Source: Bog-159 sp963738345
Lineage (GTDB): Bacteria; Acidobacteriota; Terriglobia; Bryobacterales; Bryobacteraceae
Assembly (NCBI GenBank): GCA_963738345.1
Contig: CAVTWI010000002.1
Location: 496,001 to 560,000, forward strand
Length of the DNA stretch: 64,000 nt
Direction of reading: 5' to 3'
The position numbers and the translations under genes were made by a program. The notes under the pieces were generated by a model. That model was not told where the DNA came from, ran no database searches, and saw only the letters and a program-made list of their open reading frames with translations. Positions within the stretch are counted from its first letter, which is position 1; the number at the start of each line of letters is the position of its first letter. Positions 24,119 to 33,774 of this stretch are shown here, piece by piece.

Positions 24119-25297
24119 TCATGTGAGCCGTTCGAAAATGCCCGCCGCACCTTGGCCGCCGCCGACACACATGGTGACCATGCCGTACCGTACATTGCGC
24201 CGGGCCATCTCACGCAGAATGGTCGCGGTAAGTTTGGCTCCGGTACATCCCAACGGATGCCCGAGCGCGATGGCGCCGCCGTTTACGTTCACTTTTTCCG
24301 GATCGAGACCCGCTTCGCGAATCACTGCCAGCGCCTGGACGCCGAACGCCTCGTTTAATTCGATCAATCCGATATCGTCCAACTTAAGGCCCGCCATCTT
24401 CAGAGCCTTCGGAATAGCCACGACGGGTCCAATGCCCATGATCTCCGGGGGCACGCCACCGGCGGCAAAGCTGACAAAGCGAGCCATGGGTTTCAGGCCC
24501 AGTTCGCGTGCCCGCCGGTCGGACATCACAATGGCCGCCGCTGCGCCGTCGCTGGTTTGCGAGGAGTTGCCCGCTGTCACGGTGCCGGTAGCATGGAAGA
24601 CGGGCTTCAGCTTAGCGAGTGCTTCGGGCGTGGTGTCGGCGCGCGGACCTTCGTCCTTGGCGAAAACGGTCTTGGTTACTTTGGGCTTCTTCCCATTGGC
24701 CGTTACCCATTGGACCTCGAAGGGTACGATCTCTTCGTCAAACTTGCCTTCCGACTGCGCGCGCAAAGCGTTCTGATGGCTGCGGTACGAGAACGCGTCC
24801 GCGTCCTCCCGCGACACATTGTATTTCCGCTGCACACACTCGGCGGTGAGCCCCATATTCATGTAGATTTCGGGGCGATGGTCGACGAACCACGGACTGG
24901 GCGCCACTTTGTGCCCACCGCGCGGCATCATGCTCATAGTCTCCGCGCCGCCCGCGATCATGATGTGCGCGCTGCCGGCACGTATGCGATCGGCTGCCAT
25001 GGCGATGGCCTGCAGACCGGAACTACAGAAACGGTTGATGGTGACGCCCGTAACGATATCCGGCAGTCCGGCCCGCAAAGCTACGCAACGGGCCATATTA
25101 TTGCCCGACTCGGCCTCTGGCATGGCGCATCCGAGGACGATGTCCTCGATCTCGTCCTTCGAGATTTCCGGATGCTTTTCCAAAAGGCGGCTGATGACCG
25201 CGCCGGCGAGATCGTCAGGGCGTGAAGTACGCAGGGCGCCGCGCGGGGCTTTGCCGACGGCGGTGCGGAGACAATCGACTATAACGGCTTCTTGCAT
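24119..25297 (-). CDS. fadA: acetyl-CoA acyltransferase (3-ketoacyl-CoA thiolase)
   Basis: A 392-residue thiolase from ATG 25297 (MQEAVIVDCLRTAVGKAPRG). The longer open frame starts inside fadN and is not used. The nucleophile Cys is in NRFCSSGLQA, the His motif in NVNGGAIALGHPLGCTGA and the second Cys in MVTMCVGGGQGAAGIFE. It performs the last step of beta-oxidation, splitting 3-ketoacyl-CoA with CoA. It begins 2 bp after fadN, so the two are translationally coupled. It is 16 bp from the Rpn-like gene. Confidence 0.94.
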   Translation of the reverse strand: MQEAVIVDCLRTAVGKAPRGALRTSRPDDLAGAVISRLLEKHPEISKDEIEDIVLGCAMPEAESGNNMARCVALRAGLPDIVTGVTINRFCSSGLQAIAMAADRIRAGSAHIMIAGGAETMSMMPRGGHKVAPSPWFVDHRPEIYMNMGLTAECVQRKYNVSREDADAFSYRSHQNALRAQSEGKFDEEIVPFEVQWVTANGKKPKVTKTVFAKDEGPRADTTPEALAKLKPVFHATGTVTAGNSSQTSDGAAAAIVMSDRRARELGLKPMARFVSFAAGGVPPEIMGIGPVVAIPKALKMAGLKLDDIGLIELNEAFGVQALAVIREAGLDPEKVNVNGGAIALGHPLGCTGAKLTATILREMARRNVRYGMVTMCVGGGQGAAGIFERLT

Positions 25298-25299
25298 GA

Positions 25300-27633
25300 T
25301 TAATTCCTTAACGGCTTTCCACTCTTCAGCATGTGCTGCATGCGTTCCTGCGTTTTCCGCTGGCCGCAAAGGCTGAGGAAAGCCTCCCTCTCCAGATCCA
25401 ATAAGTATTGTTCGGTGACCGTCTGGCGGCCGCTCAACGGTCCGCCGCTCAATACGTATGCCAGTTTCTCTCCTACCACGGTATCGTAATCGGAGATGTA
25501 GTTTCCCTGCCTGGCCAGATAGATGCCAGTCTTGAGCAGCGCCAGATCTTCCGCGCCACCCACTTCCACATCGGTGCGCGGCACGCCCGCGACGTAACCC
25601 GGGGCGATGGATAACGCCAGTTGCTTGGCATCGTCAATCAGGCGCTCCGGATTCATGGAAATCTGGTCCTGAGGCCGTAGCAGGCCGAGGCTGCGTGCTT
25701 CCATCGCGCTGGTAGCGACTTTCGCAAATGCGATCAGTTCGAAAGCTTTCTGCGCGTTACCGAAGCGCAGCAGCATTTCCTTGGTGCCGCCCGCGCCGGG
25801 AATTACGCCCACGCCGACCTCCACCAAACCGATGTAGGTCTCGGCGGAAGCCTGCACCCGCGCGGAGTGAATGGCGATTTCGCATCCACCGCCGAGGGTC
25901 AGCCCGAAGGGCGCCGATACGACCGGCTTTGGTGCGTACTTAATCATCATGGTGGCTTGCTGGAAGCGGTTGATGGCAGCTTCCAACTCGTCCCACTCTT
26001 CTTCCTGGGCTGCCAGCAAGACCAACATCAGGTTGGCGCCCACGCTGAAGTTCTCGCCCTGGTTGGCGATCACCATGGCCTCGAAATTCTTGCTCGTTTC
26101 TTCGATGCCCGAACGCACCAGCGCCACCTGATCGTCTCCCAGCGAATTCATTTTGCTGTGGAATTCCAGGCAGAGCACCCCGTCGCCGATGTCGATCAAC
26201 GAAGCGCCGCTGTTTTTCTTCACTACGCCATGCGCGTGCTTCATGTCCTTCAGCACGATGATGCCGGGACGCTCTTCCATCCATTTGTAGGAATTGGCGA
26301 GCAGATCAAAGTATTCATGATGCGGGCGACGGTCATGATCCGGCGCCTCGTAGAAGGATTTCGCGCCCGAGGCTAACATTTTCTCGACGTTTTCCGGGAT
26401 GGGGCGCTGCTCTTGCCGCATACGCGCCACGGTTGCTTCCACACCCAGCGCGTCCCATAATTCGAACGGTCCGAGCGAGTTCGCGTAGCCCCAGCGCATG
26501 GCCCGATCGATCTCCACGATACGATCCGAGATCTCCGGTATCATACTGGCCGAATACAGCACCAGGTCGCTAAAGAGTCTCCATAGGAACGTCCCGGCCT
26601 TATCGGTCAGACCCATCAGGGCGCGCAAGCGCTGCGGAAGATCTTCGATATTCCGCACGCCTTCCACGGATGCGAAGCGTGCTTTCTTCGATGGCTGATA
26701 CTCGAGCGTCTTCAGATCCAACGCCTGGATCTCTTTCTTATCGCCCTTGCCGGTTTTCTTGTAGAACCCTTGGCCGCGCTTGTCGCCGATCCAGCCCCGT
26801 TCGATCATCTGTGCGAAAAACGGGGGCAGCACGAATCGTTCGCGCCAGGGGTCGTTAGGCACCAAATCATACAGGTTCTTGGTCACATGCGCCCAGATAT
26901 CCAGCCCCACAATATCCAGCAGGCGGAAACTGGCGCTCTTGGGCAAGCCGATCAGGGGACCTGTAAGGGCATCCACTTCTTCAATGGTCAGGCCCATCTC
27001 GACGGTCAGGCTTTGTACGGTGCCGCCGAGAAAGCTGCCGATGCGGTTGGCGATGAAATTAGGCGTGTCTTTGCACGGCACCACGCCCTTGCCCAAATGC
27101 CGGTCTGAAAATTCGGCAACATGATCGCGAACCTCGGGAAGCGTCTCGGGGCCGGGAATCATTTCGAGCAAATGCAGATATCGCGGCGGATTGAAGAAGT
27201 GCGTACCGAGGAAATGCTGGCGAAACTCGGTGGGGAAGCCTTCGGCAATGCTGGCTAGCGGAATACCGCTGGTGTTGGTGGAGAAGATGGAGCCGGGCTT
27301 ACGATGCTTCAACACCTTCTCGATCAGGGCGCGCTTGATTTCAAGATTCTCGGTGACCGCCTCAAGAATCCAGTCGCAATCTTTTACTTTCGCGAGGTCG
27401 TCTTCAAAGTTGCCGGGCGTAACGAGTGATTTTGTCTCCGGAGTGAAGAACGCGGCGGGCTTTTGTTTCAGCGCTGTTTCCAAACCGCCCAAGGCAGCGG
27501 CGTTGCGGTTGGGCTGATTAGGAAGAACAATATCGAGCAATAAAGCTGGGATGCCCGCATTGGCGAAATGGGCCGCGATGCGCGATCCCATGGTGCCAGC
27601 TCCCAGCACGGCTACACGGCGAAGTGGTGTCAT
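25300..27633 (-). CDS. fadN: 3-hydroxyacyl-CoA dehydrogenase/enoyl-CoA hydratase (FadN type)
   Basis: A 777-residue bifunctional beta-oxidation enzyme. The N-terminal NAD-binding motif is AVLGAGTMGSRIAAHFANAG, followed by the hydroxyacyl-CoA dehydrogenase C-terminal domain (TPNFIANRIGSF and EEVDALTGPLIGLPKSASFRL). An enoyl-CoA hydratase domain begins near residue 490 (CLEFHSKMNSL) with the oxyanion/active-site segment GLTLGGGCEIAIHS and VGVGVIPGAGG. The order dehydrogenase-hydratase is that of B. subtilis FadN, and the reverse of E. coli FadB. It is the first gene of a fadN-fadA(-fadE) operon. Confidence 0.93.
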   Translation of the reverse strand: MTPLRRVAVLGAGTMGSRIAAHFANAGIPALLLDIVLPNQPNRNAAALGGLETALKQKPAAFFTPETKSLVTPGNFEDDLAKVKDCDWILEAVTENLEIKRALIEKVLKHRKPGSIFSTNTSGIPLASIAEGFPTEFRQHFLGTHFFNPPRYLHLLEMIPGPETLPEVRDHVAEFSDRHLGKGVVPCKDTPNFIANRIGSFLGGTVQSLTVEMGLTIEEVDALTGPLIGLPKSASFRLLDIVGLDIWAHVTKNLYDLVPNDPWRERFVLPPFFAQMIERGWIGDKRGQGFYKKTGKGDKKEIQALDLKTLEYQPSKKARFASVEGVRNIEDLPQRLRALMGLTDKAGTFLWRLFSDLVLYSASMIPEISDRIVEIDRAMRWGYANSLGPFELWDALGVEATVARMRQEQRPIPENVEKMLASGAKSFYEAPDHDRRPHHEYFDLLANSYKWMEERPGIIVLKDMKHAHGVVKKNSGASLIDIGDGVLCLEFHSKMNSLGDDQVALVRSGIEETSKNFEAMVIANQGENFSVGANLMLVLLAAQEEEWDELEAAINRFQQATMMIKYAPKPVVSAPFGLTLGGGCEIAIHSARVQASAETYIGLVEVGVGVIPGAGGTKEMLLRFGNAQKAFELIAFAKVATSAMEARSLGLLRPQDQISMNPERLIDDAKQLALSIAPGYVAGVPRTDVEVGGAEDLALLKTGIYLARQGNYISDYDTVVGEKLAYVLSGGPLSGRQTVTEQYLLDLEREAFLSLCGQRKTQERMQHMLKSGKPLRN

Positions 27634-27711
27634 CAGTCGGAGTGTACCGCGAAATTAACGCGGATGGTTGTGGAAACGTTCTATCCGGTACCGTGCTGAA
27701 TTTTCCCTCAC

Positions 27712-29859
27712 TCAATGCAAAGGCCGCGGCGTTCCACCTTCCTTAACAATCGCTACACCCCAGGCTTCCAGGTTCACGGCCGCGCCCTGATCCAGTGCGG
27801 CGTTGGCCAGCAATTCCCGTCCGCCGGCGTAGGGGTAAACGATCCGCTGCGGTGTCGCGGAGAAGTTGAAGTAATAGTGCAACGCTTGTCCATCGCGGCC
27901 GGCGCCATGCTTCACTCGGACTGCGGCCGGCAGACGCTGATCTGCCGCGGCCAGTCCTGCTTGCTCCATCACTCGCCCGATCACCTTGGCTTGCAGGGCG
28001 TCGCTCAGCACGGAGCCTTCATACGTCACCATCCCCTTGCCATAGTGATTCTCGGTAATGGCCGGATACTTCTCGAAAAACGGGTGATCGTAATAGGCCA
28101 GCGCTTTCGCCGAATCGAGCAATAACATCTCGGCCCAATCGCTAACCCGATTTTCCGGGCCCACGCCGAAGGGATCGCCCTTCAACGGCAGCGGCTTGGC
28201 CAGATTGGAGAATTCCTGATAATGAAAGCCGGCCGCTTCCCTTAGCGGCCCGGGCGCCATCTCGTGCCGGACCGTCGAATACTCGTCGCAGAAGCCACTT
28301 TTTAAGGTCAACACCAGGTGTCCACCGGCGCGCACGTATGCCGCCAGACGTTTGAGCAGTGCATCGCTCGCGATATATAGCGGTGGCACGACCACCACCT
28401 TATAGCCGCTAAGATCTTCCGTCTCGGGGAAGATGAAGTCCACGCCGGCATTGGCGCGATAGAGCGCCCGGTACAGGCTGCGCATTTCCACGTCGTATCC
28501 GCCCGGATGGCTCCACGGCATGTCGCCCGCGTGCTGCGAAACCATGAAGGGCATGGACTCCGTGCCGCGCCGCGAATCATTGCTGTAGAGAAGCGCAATC
28601 GGATGCGCAGGCTTAAAATCGACGATACGCGGACCGATGCGCTGCAGTTCGTGCGCCGTGCGCGAAACTTCCGCATAGGTGCGGCCCGGCTCCAGATCGT
28701 GCGAGAGTACGCCCTTCCAATAAGTCTCCTGCCCGTAATGTAGCGAGTGCCAGTGCCAGTATTCGACCATGTTGGACCCGGTCGCAGCCATCAGATAGAC
28801 ATCCTGCCGCAATTGCCCATCGTAGGGAGGAAATTGCGTGCGGGAATCCCATCCGATGGTTTGCGCGTTGGTTTCAGTAACCAGATAATTCGTATTCTTC
28901 AGCGAACGCGCAAAATCTCCGCCGTAGCTGGAGCCTTCGCCGTCATATAAATCCTGCGTCGGATGATAAGGGTTGATGCCGGCGATATCGAGGCTTTTGG
29001 AGACGGCGTATTCGTTGACATCGGAGCGCGTGGCGCCGCCAAAATCCTGCATTACGAATTGATCGGGCCGCAGGTATTCGCGCACCAGCGCGGCTTGCCA
29101 GGCCAGATACCGGGTCGCCAGCGAATCCTGATAACGATCCCATTCGAGCTTCCAGCCCGGATTTAGAATCCCGTTGCGCGGCGGCAGTTCCGTCCAATCG
29201 TGCAGGGTTTGTCCCCAATACGCCAGCCCCCAGATCTTGTTGAGACGGTCCACCGTGCCCACCTTCTCCTGCAAATACCGCACGAAGCCGGCCTGCACAT
29301 TCGGCCCCGCCGTTCCGTAGGGCGTGGTCTCGTTGTCGATCTGATATCCGATTACCGTCTGGTTGTCACGATAGTGTTCCGCAATTTTACGGATGACGCG
29401 CTCGGAATAACGCAGAAAGTCGGGATTGGTAATATCCATATTCTGGCGAATCCCGTATGTGGCCCGCTGCCCGTCCAGGCGCGTCACCAGAATCTCCGGA
29501 TGCTCCTTGAACATCCATGGCGGAATCGAATATGTGGGTGTACCCATGACCACGCGAATGTGGGCTCGCGCCAGGCGTTCGATAATGCGATCCATCCAGG
29601 CGAATTCGAAGCGCCCGTCTTCCGGCTCCCACAAACTCCATGTGGATTCGCCCACCCGCACTACGTTGATGCCCGCCTGCTGCATCAACTGGACGTCTTT
29701 CTCCAGGCGATCCTCCGGCATGTATTCCTCGTAGAACGCCGCGCCATAAAGGAAAGTATCCATTTTGTCCGGCGCGAAACGGGCGGCTGACTGCCCTTCG
29801 ATGCGGCTACCGGCGGTAACAGCCAGAAGCCCGACCAGAAGTAGCTGCAAAGGTTTCAT
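27712..29859 (-). CDS. exported GH42-type beta-galactosidase
   Basis: A 715-residue secreted glycoside hydrolase with a signal peptide (MKPLQLLLVGLLAVTAGSRI). The GH42 TIM barrel starts with YGAAFYEEYMPEDRLEKD and RVGESTWSLWEP. The acid/base Glu is in GYQIDNETTP (about residue 176) and the nucleophile Glu in YLVTETNAQT (about residue 327). A trimerisation-like/glutamine-amidotransferase-fold domain (about residues 410-620) and a small beta domain follow. It would release terminal beta-galactosyl residues from plant polysaccharides in the periplasm. It precedes fadN by 78 bp on the same strand, but the functions are unrelated. Confidence 0.9.
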   Translation of the reverse strand: MKPLQLLLVGLLAVTAGSRIEGQSAARFAPDKMDTFLYGAAFYEEYMPEDRLEKDVQLMQQAGINVVRVGESTWSLWEPEDGRFEFAWMDRIIERLARAHIRVVMGTPTYSIPPWMFKEHPEILVTRLDGQRATYGIRQNMDITNPDFLRYSERVIRKIAEHYRDNQTVIGYQIDNETTPYGTAGPNVQAGFVRYLQEKVGTVDRLNKIWGLAYWGQTLHDWTELPPRNGILNPGWKLEWDRYQDSLATRYLAWQAALVREYLRPDQFVMQDFGGATRSDVNEYAVSKSLDIAGINPYHPTQDLYDGEGSSYGGDFARSLKNTNYLVTETNAQTIGWDSRTQFPPYDGQLRQDVYLMAATGSNMVEYWHWHSLHYGQETYWKGVLSHDLEPGRTYAEVSRTAHELQRIGPRIVDFKPAHPIALLYSNDSRRGTESMPFMVSQHAGDMPWSHPGGYDVEMRSLYRALYRANAGVDFIFPETEDLSGYKVVVVPPLYIASDALLKRLAAYVRAGGHLVLTLKSGFCDEYSTVRHEMAPGPLREAAGFHYQEFSNLAKPLPLKGDPFGVGPENRVSDWAEMLLLDSAKALAYYDHPFFEKYPAITENHYGKGMVTYEGSVLSDALQAKVIGRVMEQAGLAAADQRLPAAVRVKHGAGRDGQALHYYFNFSATPQRIVYPYAGGRELLANAALDQGAAVNLEAWGVAIVKEGGTPRPLH

Positions 29860-29949
29860 GGAAGGCTCATCGTAGCAATCCGTAATGGCAAAAAGTTATC
29901 GCAAAAGGTTATGGTCGCGCCAATGTGCAAGCCAATATACAATAGACGC

Positions 29950-31152
29950 ATGCGTACGATAGTTCTAGCAGTACTCCCCCTGTGCCTCGCGGCCTCGTCA
30001 TTCGCCCAGGCTGGGACCTGTTCCGGCATGAGCCTCGGACCGCTCGCCTCCCTGAACGGCTTCGTACCGTTCCCGTCCAATAACCTGTGGAACACGGATA
30101 TTTCTAGCGCTCCCGTGGACCCCAATTCCGCCAACCTCATTAACTACATCGGCGCCAACGTCACGCTCCATCCCGATTTCGGAGCAGGCAAGTACGCCGG
30201 AAGTTCCATGGGCATTCCATACCAGATCGAAGCCGGAACGCAGCCCAAGGTTCCGGTGAAGATCACCGAATATCCGGGAAACAGCGACCCCGGGCCGATG
30301 CCCATCCCCGCCAACGCGCTCATTGAAGGGTATCCCAATCCGGGCAACGGCGATCGCCACGTGCTGGTTTTGGATCAGGGCGGCTGCTGGCTCTACGAAC
30401 TCTATTACGCACACGTCTCGAATGGCGCGTGGTCCGCCGGATCTACCGCCATCTGGGATATGACCATCAACGAGCAGCGCCCGTACACCTGGACCTCGGC
30501 CGATGCTGCCGGCCTGCCCATATTCCCCGGTCTGGTGCGTTATGACGAAGTGGCCGCGGGTGCCATCAACCACGCCGTGCGCTTCACGGTGCCGGTTACC
30601 CAGGAAGCGTTTACGCCGCCCGCCTCGCATTGGGCCTCAAGCACTACCGACCCCAACGCGCCGCCCATGGGCATGCGCATGCGGCTGAAATCGAGCTTCG
30701 ATATTTCCGGCTTCTCGCCTGCCAACCAGGTGATCCTCACGGCTTTGAAGAAATATGGCATGATCCTGGCGGATAACGGTAGCGCCGTCTACATCAGCGG
30801 CATGCCCGACAACAATTGGAATAATGACGATCTGGGAAATCTGAAGAACATCACCGCCTCAAACTTCGACGTCGTCTTGATGAACCCCGTCTACACGCCC
30901 TCAAACGTGCCCACAGGACCGGCGCCAAAGATCGCCAGCTTTACCGCCAATCCCACGACCGTCAGCGCGGGACAGCCAGTCACGTTGAGTTGGAGCGTAA
31001 CGGGGGCCATCTATAACATCGTCAGTCCCCAAGTCGGCCCCATTCGGGGAACCAGCGTCGTGGTGAACCCATCCGCCACCACCACGTACACCTTCTACTC
31101 CACCAATCAGTTCGGCCGGAAGACCGCCAAAGTCACCGTTACAGTCCAGTAA
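29950..31152 (+). CDS. secreted protein with C-terminal Ig-like domain
   Basis: About 400 residues from ATG 29950, which gives a clean signal peptide (MRTIVLAVLPLCLAASSFAQ). The main part contains FVPFPSNNLWNTDISSAPVD, VLDQGGCWLYELYYA, FPGLVRYDEVAAGAINHAVR and a run of Asn/Asp-rich loops (DNNWNNDDLG). The last 80 residues form an Ig-like/PKD-type beta sandwich (KIASFTANPTTVSAGQPVTL followed by SWSV). It is probably exported. No catalytic motif is recognised. The Ig-like module suggests binding to carbohydrate or surface. It is divergent from GH42, with a 90-bp shared upstream region. Confidence 0.75.
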   Translation: MRTIVLAVLPLCLAASSFAQAGTCSGMSLGPLASLNGFVPFPSNNLWNTDISSAPVDPNSANLINYIGANVTLHPDFGAGKYAGSSMGIPYQIEAGTQPKVPVKITEYPGNSDPGPMPIPANALIEGYPNPGNGDRHVLVLDQGGCWLYELYYAHVSNGAWSAGSTAIWDMTINEQRPYTWTSADAAGLPIFPGLVRYDEVAAGAINHAVRFTVPVTQEAFTPPASHWASSTTDPNAPPMGMRMRLKSSFDISGFSPANQVILTALKKYGMILADNGSAVYISGMPDNNWNNDDLGNLKNITASNFDVVLMNPVYTPSNVPTGPAPKIASFTANPTTVSAGQPVTLSWSVTGAIYNIVSPQVGPIRGTSVVVNPSATTTYTFYSTNQFGRKTAKVTVTVQ

Positions 31153-31187
31153 AGCTTCACGTGTTGCGTTACACTGTGGCTTCTGTT

Positions 31188-32621
31188 ATGGCGAAATCCA
31201 AGACACTTCTTTGCACATTTGTTTGCGGCATGGCGTTAGCCGCGTCGGGACTTCTGGCTCAGGCTCCCGCGCCGCCGCCATTAATCCATCTTTACCCCGT
31301 GGTCCTCGATGCCAGCGGTCAACCGGTAACCGATCTTACAGCCGCCGATTTCAAGATCGTCGATCAGGGTAAGCCCGAAACCATCTATTCCTTCCAAAAG
31401 CCGTCGGCGCCGGGGGCCCCCCTCGGGGCGATCGAGTTTTCCAACCGGCCGGGCGGAGTCATGCCGCATGCCACGGTGGTGTTGTTCGACATGATTAACA
31501 TGAACCAGGCCGATCGCTTGGATACCTGGAAGGAATTCGACAAATCGCTACCCCAGCTTGAATCCGGCGAGAACGTCTACTTCTACGTGCTCACGCTCGA
31601 AGGTGTGCTCACCCCTATTCACGGATTCGGTCCCAAGGCCGCGGACGACAAGGCTTGGCCTAAAGACATGGTTGCTACTTTCGACAAGGTAATGAAAGCC
31701 GCCAGCCATGGCCGACCTGTTCAATCCGGTATGGAAGACGAGGTCAAGAAGACCTACAAGGCGCTCGAAGACCTGAGCGCGCAGTTAGGGAATTATCCCG
31801 GCCGGCATGACATTGTCTGGATCACGAATGGCGTCCAGAATGTCTATAACACGAAGAACACCTGCAATGGCGATTGGGTGGAATGCGCGCTCTACGTGCC
31901 GCACCTTGGCGTCACTTTGGAGAAGACCGCGACCGCCGTCGATCCCCTTTCTTACAGCCGCGATATGAGTCCCGATGTGAATCGTGACCTCGAGCAAATG
32001 GCGCTTTTAACCGGCGGCCACTGCTATTTCAGAGAAGATGTGCGCGCCGTCCTGAAGCAGATTGCCCAGAATGCTGCCGGCAGTTACGCGATTACTTACG
32101 ATCCGTCCGCCGAGAATTGGGACAGTAAGTTTCATCGCCTGCACCTTACCAGCGAACGCAAGGGCGTGAAGATCCAAGTCCGCGAACGCTACTACGCGCT
32201 GCCCGATTCGCGCCCGCCCATGGAACGCATGAAGGCCCCGCTGATGGCCGCTTTCCAAAGTCCCTCGGATGTGGCCGATATCGGACTGCGCACCAAGATC
32301 GCGCCGGCCGAGGGCGGCAAGGGCGTGCACCTCGAAATCCGCATCAATCCGGCTGACGTTATCCTGCGCGAGCAGGGCGGCAAGTTTTCCGGCGCGGTGT
32401 ACCTCCTAATTTCCGATCGCGGCCCGTCCGGCGCGCTCGGCGAACCCAACGTATCGAATTTCAATCTCGACCTCACCAAAGAGCAGCATGATGCGGTTCT
32501 GAAGGAGGGCATCCCCTTGGCGCCCGATCATCCCACGAACCCCGCCGCGCAGCAGGTTAGGATTATTGTGCTCGATCAGAATACGAACGCGGTGGGCTCT
32601 CTAACGTTTCCGATAAAGTAA
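31188..32621 (+). CDS. secreted VWA-domain protein (VWFA-related acidobacterial family)
   Basis: About 477 residues from ATG 31188, giving a signal peptide (KTLLCTFVCGMALAASGLLA). The opening LIHLYPVVLDASGQPVTDLTAADFKIVDQGK is split here as LYPVVLDASGQPVTDLT and ADFKIVDQGK, typical of the VWFA-related family common in Acidobacteria. The VWA core has VLFDMINMNQADRL, and DIVWITNGVQNVY. The C-terminal half is a second beta-rich domain. Members of the family are abundant and often beside peptidases, with unknown ligands. The 3' end overlaps the convergent GT9-like gene by 59 bp. Confidence 0.85.
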   Translation: MAKSKTLLCTFVCGMALAASGLLAQAPAPPPLIHLYPVVLDASGQPVTDLTAADFKIVDQGKPETIYSFQKPSAPGAPLGAIEFSNRPGGVMPHATVVLFDMINMNQADRLDTWKEFDKSLPQLESGENVYFYVLTLEGVLTPIHGFGPKAADDKAWPKDMVATFDKVMKAASHGRPVQSGMEDEVKKTYKALEDLSAQLGNYPGRHDIVWITNGVQNVYNTKNTCNGDWVECALYVPHLGVTLEKTATAVDPLSYSRDMSPDVNRDLEQMALLTGGHCYFREDVRAVLKQIAQNAAGSYAITYDPSAENWDSKFHRLHLTSERKGVKIQVRERYYALPDSRPPMERMKAPLMAAFQSPSDVADIGLRTKIAPAEGGKGVHLEIRINPADVILREQGGKFSGAVYLLISDRGPSGALGEPNVSNFNLDLTKEQHDAVLKEGIPLAPDHPTNPAAQQVRIIVLDQNTNAVGSLTFPIK

Positions 32622-33774
32622 GCCGCACCTTTTCCAAAACGCCGGCCGGGTCCGGGTTGTCCACGCGGATGACTCGTCCGGCCGGCTTCCACCGCGCGAA
32701 CATGCGAGGCGATGGAAAACCGGCGAAGACCGCGATCAGCGGAACTCCACACGCGGCCGCGACGTGCTGGCCGGCAGAATCGTAGCCAACATAAAGTCGG
32801 CTGGCCGCGATGATCGAGGCAAAGCCGGCGAAGGATCCGTTCCAGCGCTCCACTCTTGCGCCAGATGCGGCGATGGCTTTCTCCACGCGCGCGGCTTCCT
32901 CTCCGCCCGCGCCTTGATCAATGATGATCGGCAGGCCGGTGCGCGACAGAAGCGCTAATAATTCCGCTTCAAAAGGATCGGAGATTCGCTTGGCCGGATT
33001 TTCCCCTACACCAAGACTGATCGCAATTCCTGGCTGGCGCAAGCCGGGAGCCTCCGCGACCGCCACAAATGGGCGCGCGTCAGCGATGCCAAGGGTCTGC
33101 TGCACCCAGTGCCGGGTTAAGGCCGGCAGTGCATCGTCGCCATCGCCGCCATAGGCACGGCTTTCGAAAAAATAGTAGCGATCCTCCTCGCATACGGGCA
33201 ACAATCCCAGTTGGGTCAGGCGCGAATCCGGATCGATCACCACGCAGTCCGGTTCCGCGAACGCCGCGCGCAATTCCGCTCCCGCCGCTAGTCGCTCGCG
33301 TAGGGTTCCGCGGCGGTAATTCACCGGCACATGCAGAATGCGCGGATCGGCGGCGAACAATTCCCAGTTTTTGCGCGGCCCCACCAGGTAGATTTCCGCC
33401 ACGGGAAAGCGGCGTTTGGCCGCATCCAAAATCACGCTGGTCACCGCAACATCCGCACCTAGCGTTACGCGCGATAGTACAAAGATCTGGCGCGGCTCAC
33501 CCTCAATAGCCCTCGGCATGCGCACGCGGCAATAGCGTTCCACCAGGGCGCCACTTTCCCCGGGTGCGATGGCTTCCGCGAACAGCGCCGCATAATTATC
33601 GCATAGATCCGGTTCAAAACGATCCGCCAGCCCCTCCGCTACGATGCGAAACAGAGCCTCGGAACATTCGTCGCCCGCCAGCGAATGCACCAGTTCGGCA
33701 GGCCACGCCGCGCCGCGCAAGCAGCAATCCAATAACAACGCCGCGCGATCGTTACACGAAGTATTTGCCAACAA
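32563..33774 (-). CDS. GT9-like (heptosyltransferase-fold) protein
   Basis: A 403-residue protein. After an N-terminal helical part (LLDCCLRGAAWPAELVHSLAG), residues 90-400 have GT-B/GT9 features: QIFVLSRVTLGADVAVTSVI, EIYLVGPRKNWELFA, GIAISLGVGENPAKR, and ASRLYVGYDSAGQHVAAACG followed by VPLIAVFAGF. In GT9 this last region binds the nucleotide-sugar. Family members transfer sugars in LPS core synthesis. The start overlaps the MeaB-MtnP gene by about 23 bp. The last 59 bp overlap the VWA gene on the other strand. Whether it is a true heptosyltransferase is uncertain. Confidence 0.75.
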   Translation of the reverse strand: MLANTSCNDRAALLLDCCLRGAAWPAELVHSLAGDECSEALFRIVAEGLADRFEPDLCDNYAALFAEAIAPGESGALVERYCRVRMPRAIEGEPRQIFVLSRVTLGADVAVTSVILDAAKRRFPVAEIYLVGPRKNWELFAADPRILHVPVNYRRGTLRERLAAGAELRAAFAEPDCVVIDPDSRLTQLGLLPVCEEDRYYFFESRAYGGDGDDALPALTRHWVQQTLGIADARPFVAVAEAPGLRQPGIAISLGVGENPAKRISDPFEAELLALLSRTGLPIIIDQGAGGEEAARVEKAIAASGARVERWNGSFAGFASIIAASRLYVGYDSAGQHVAAACGVPLIAVFAGFPSPRMFARWKPAGRVIRVDNPDPAGVLEKVRLTLSETLESPPRSYSDRAQ

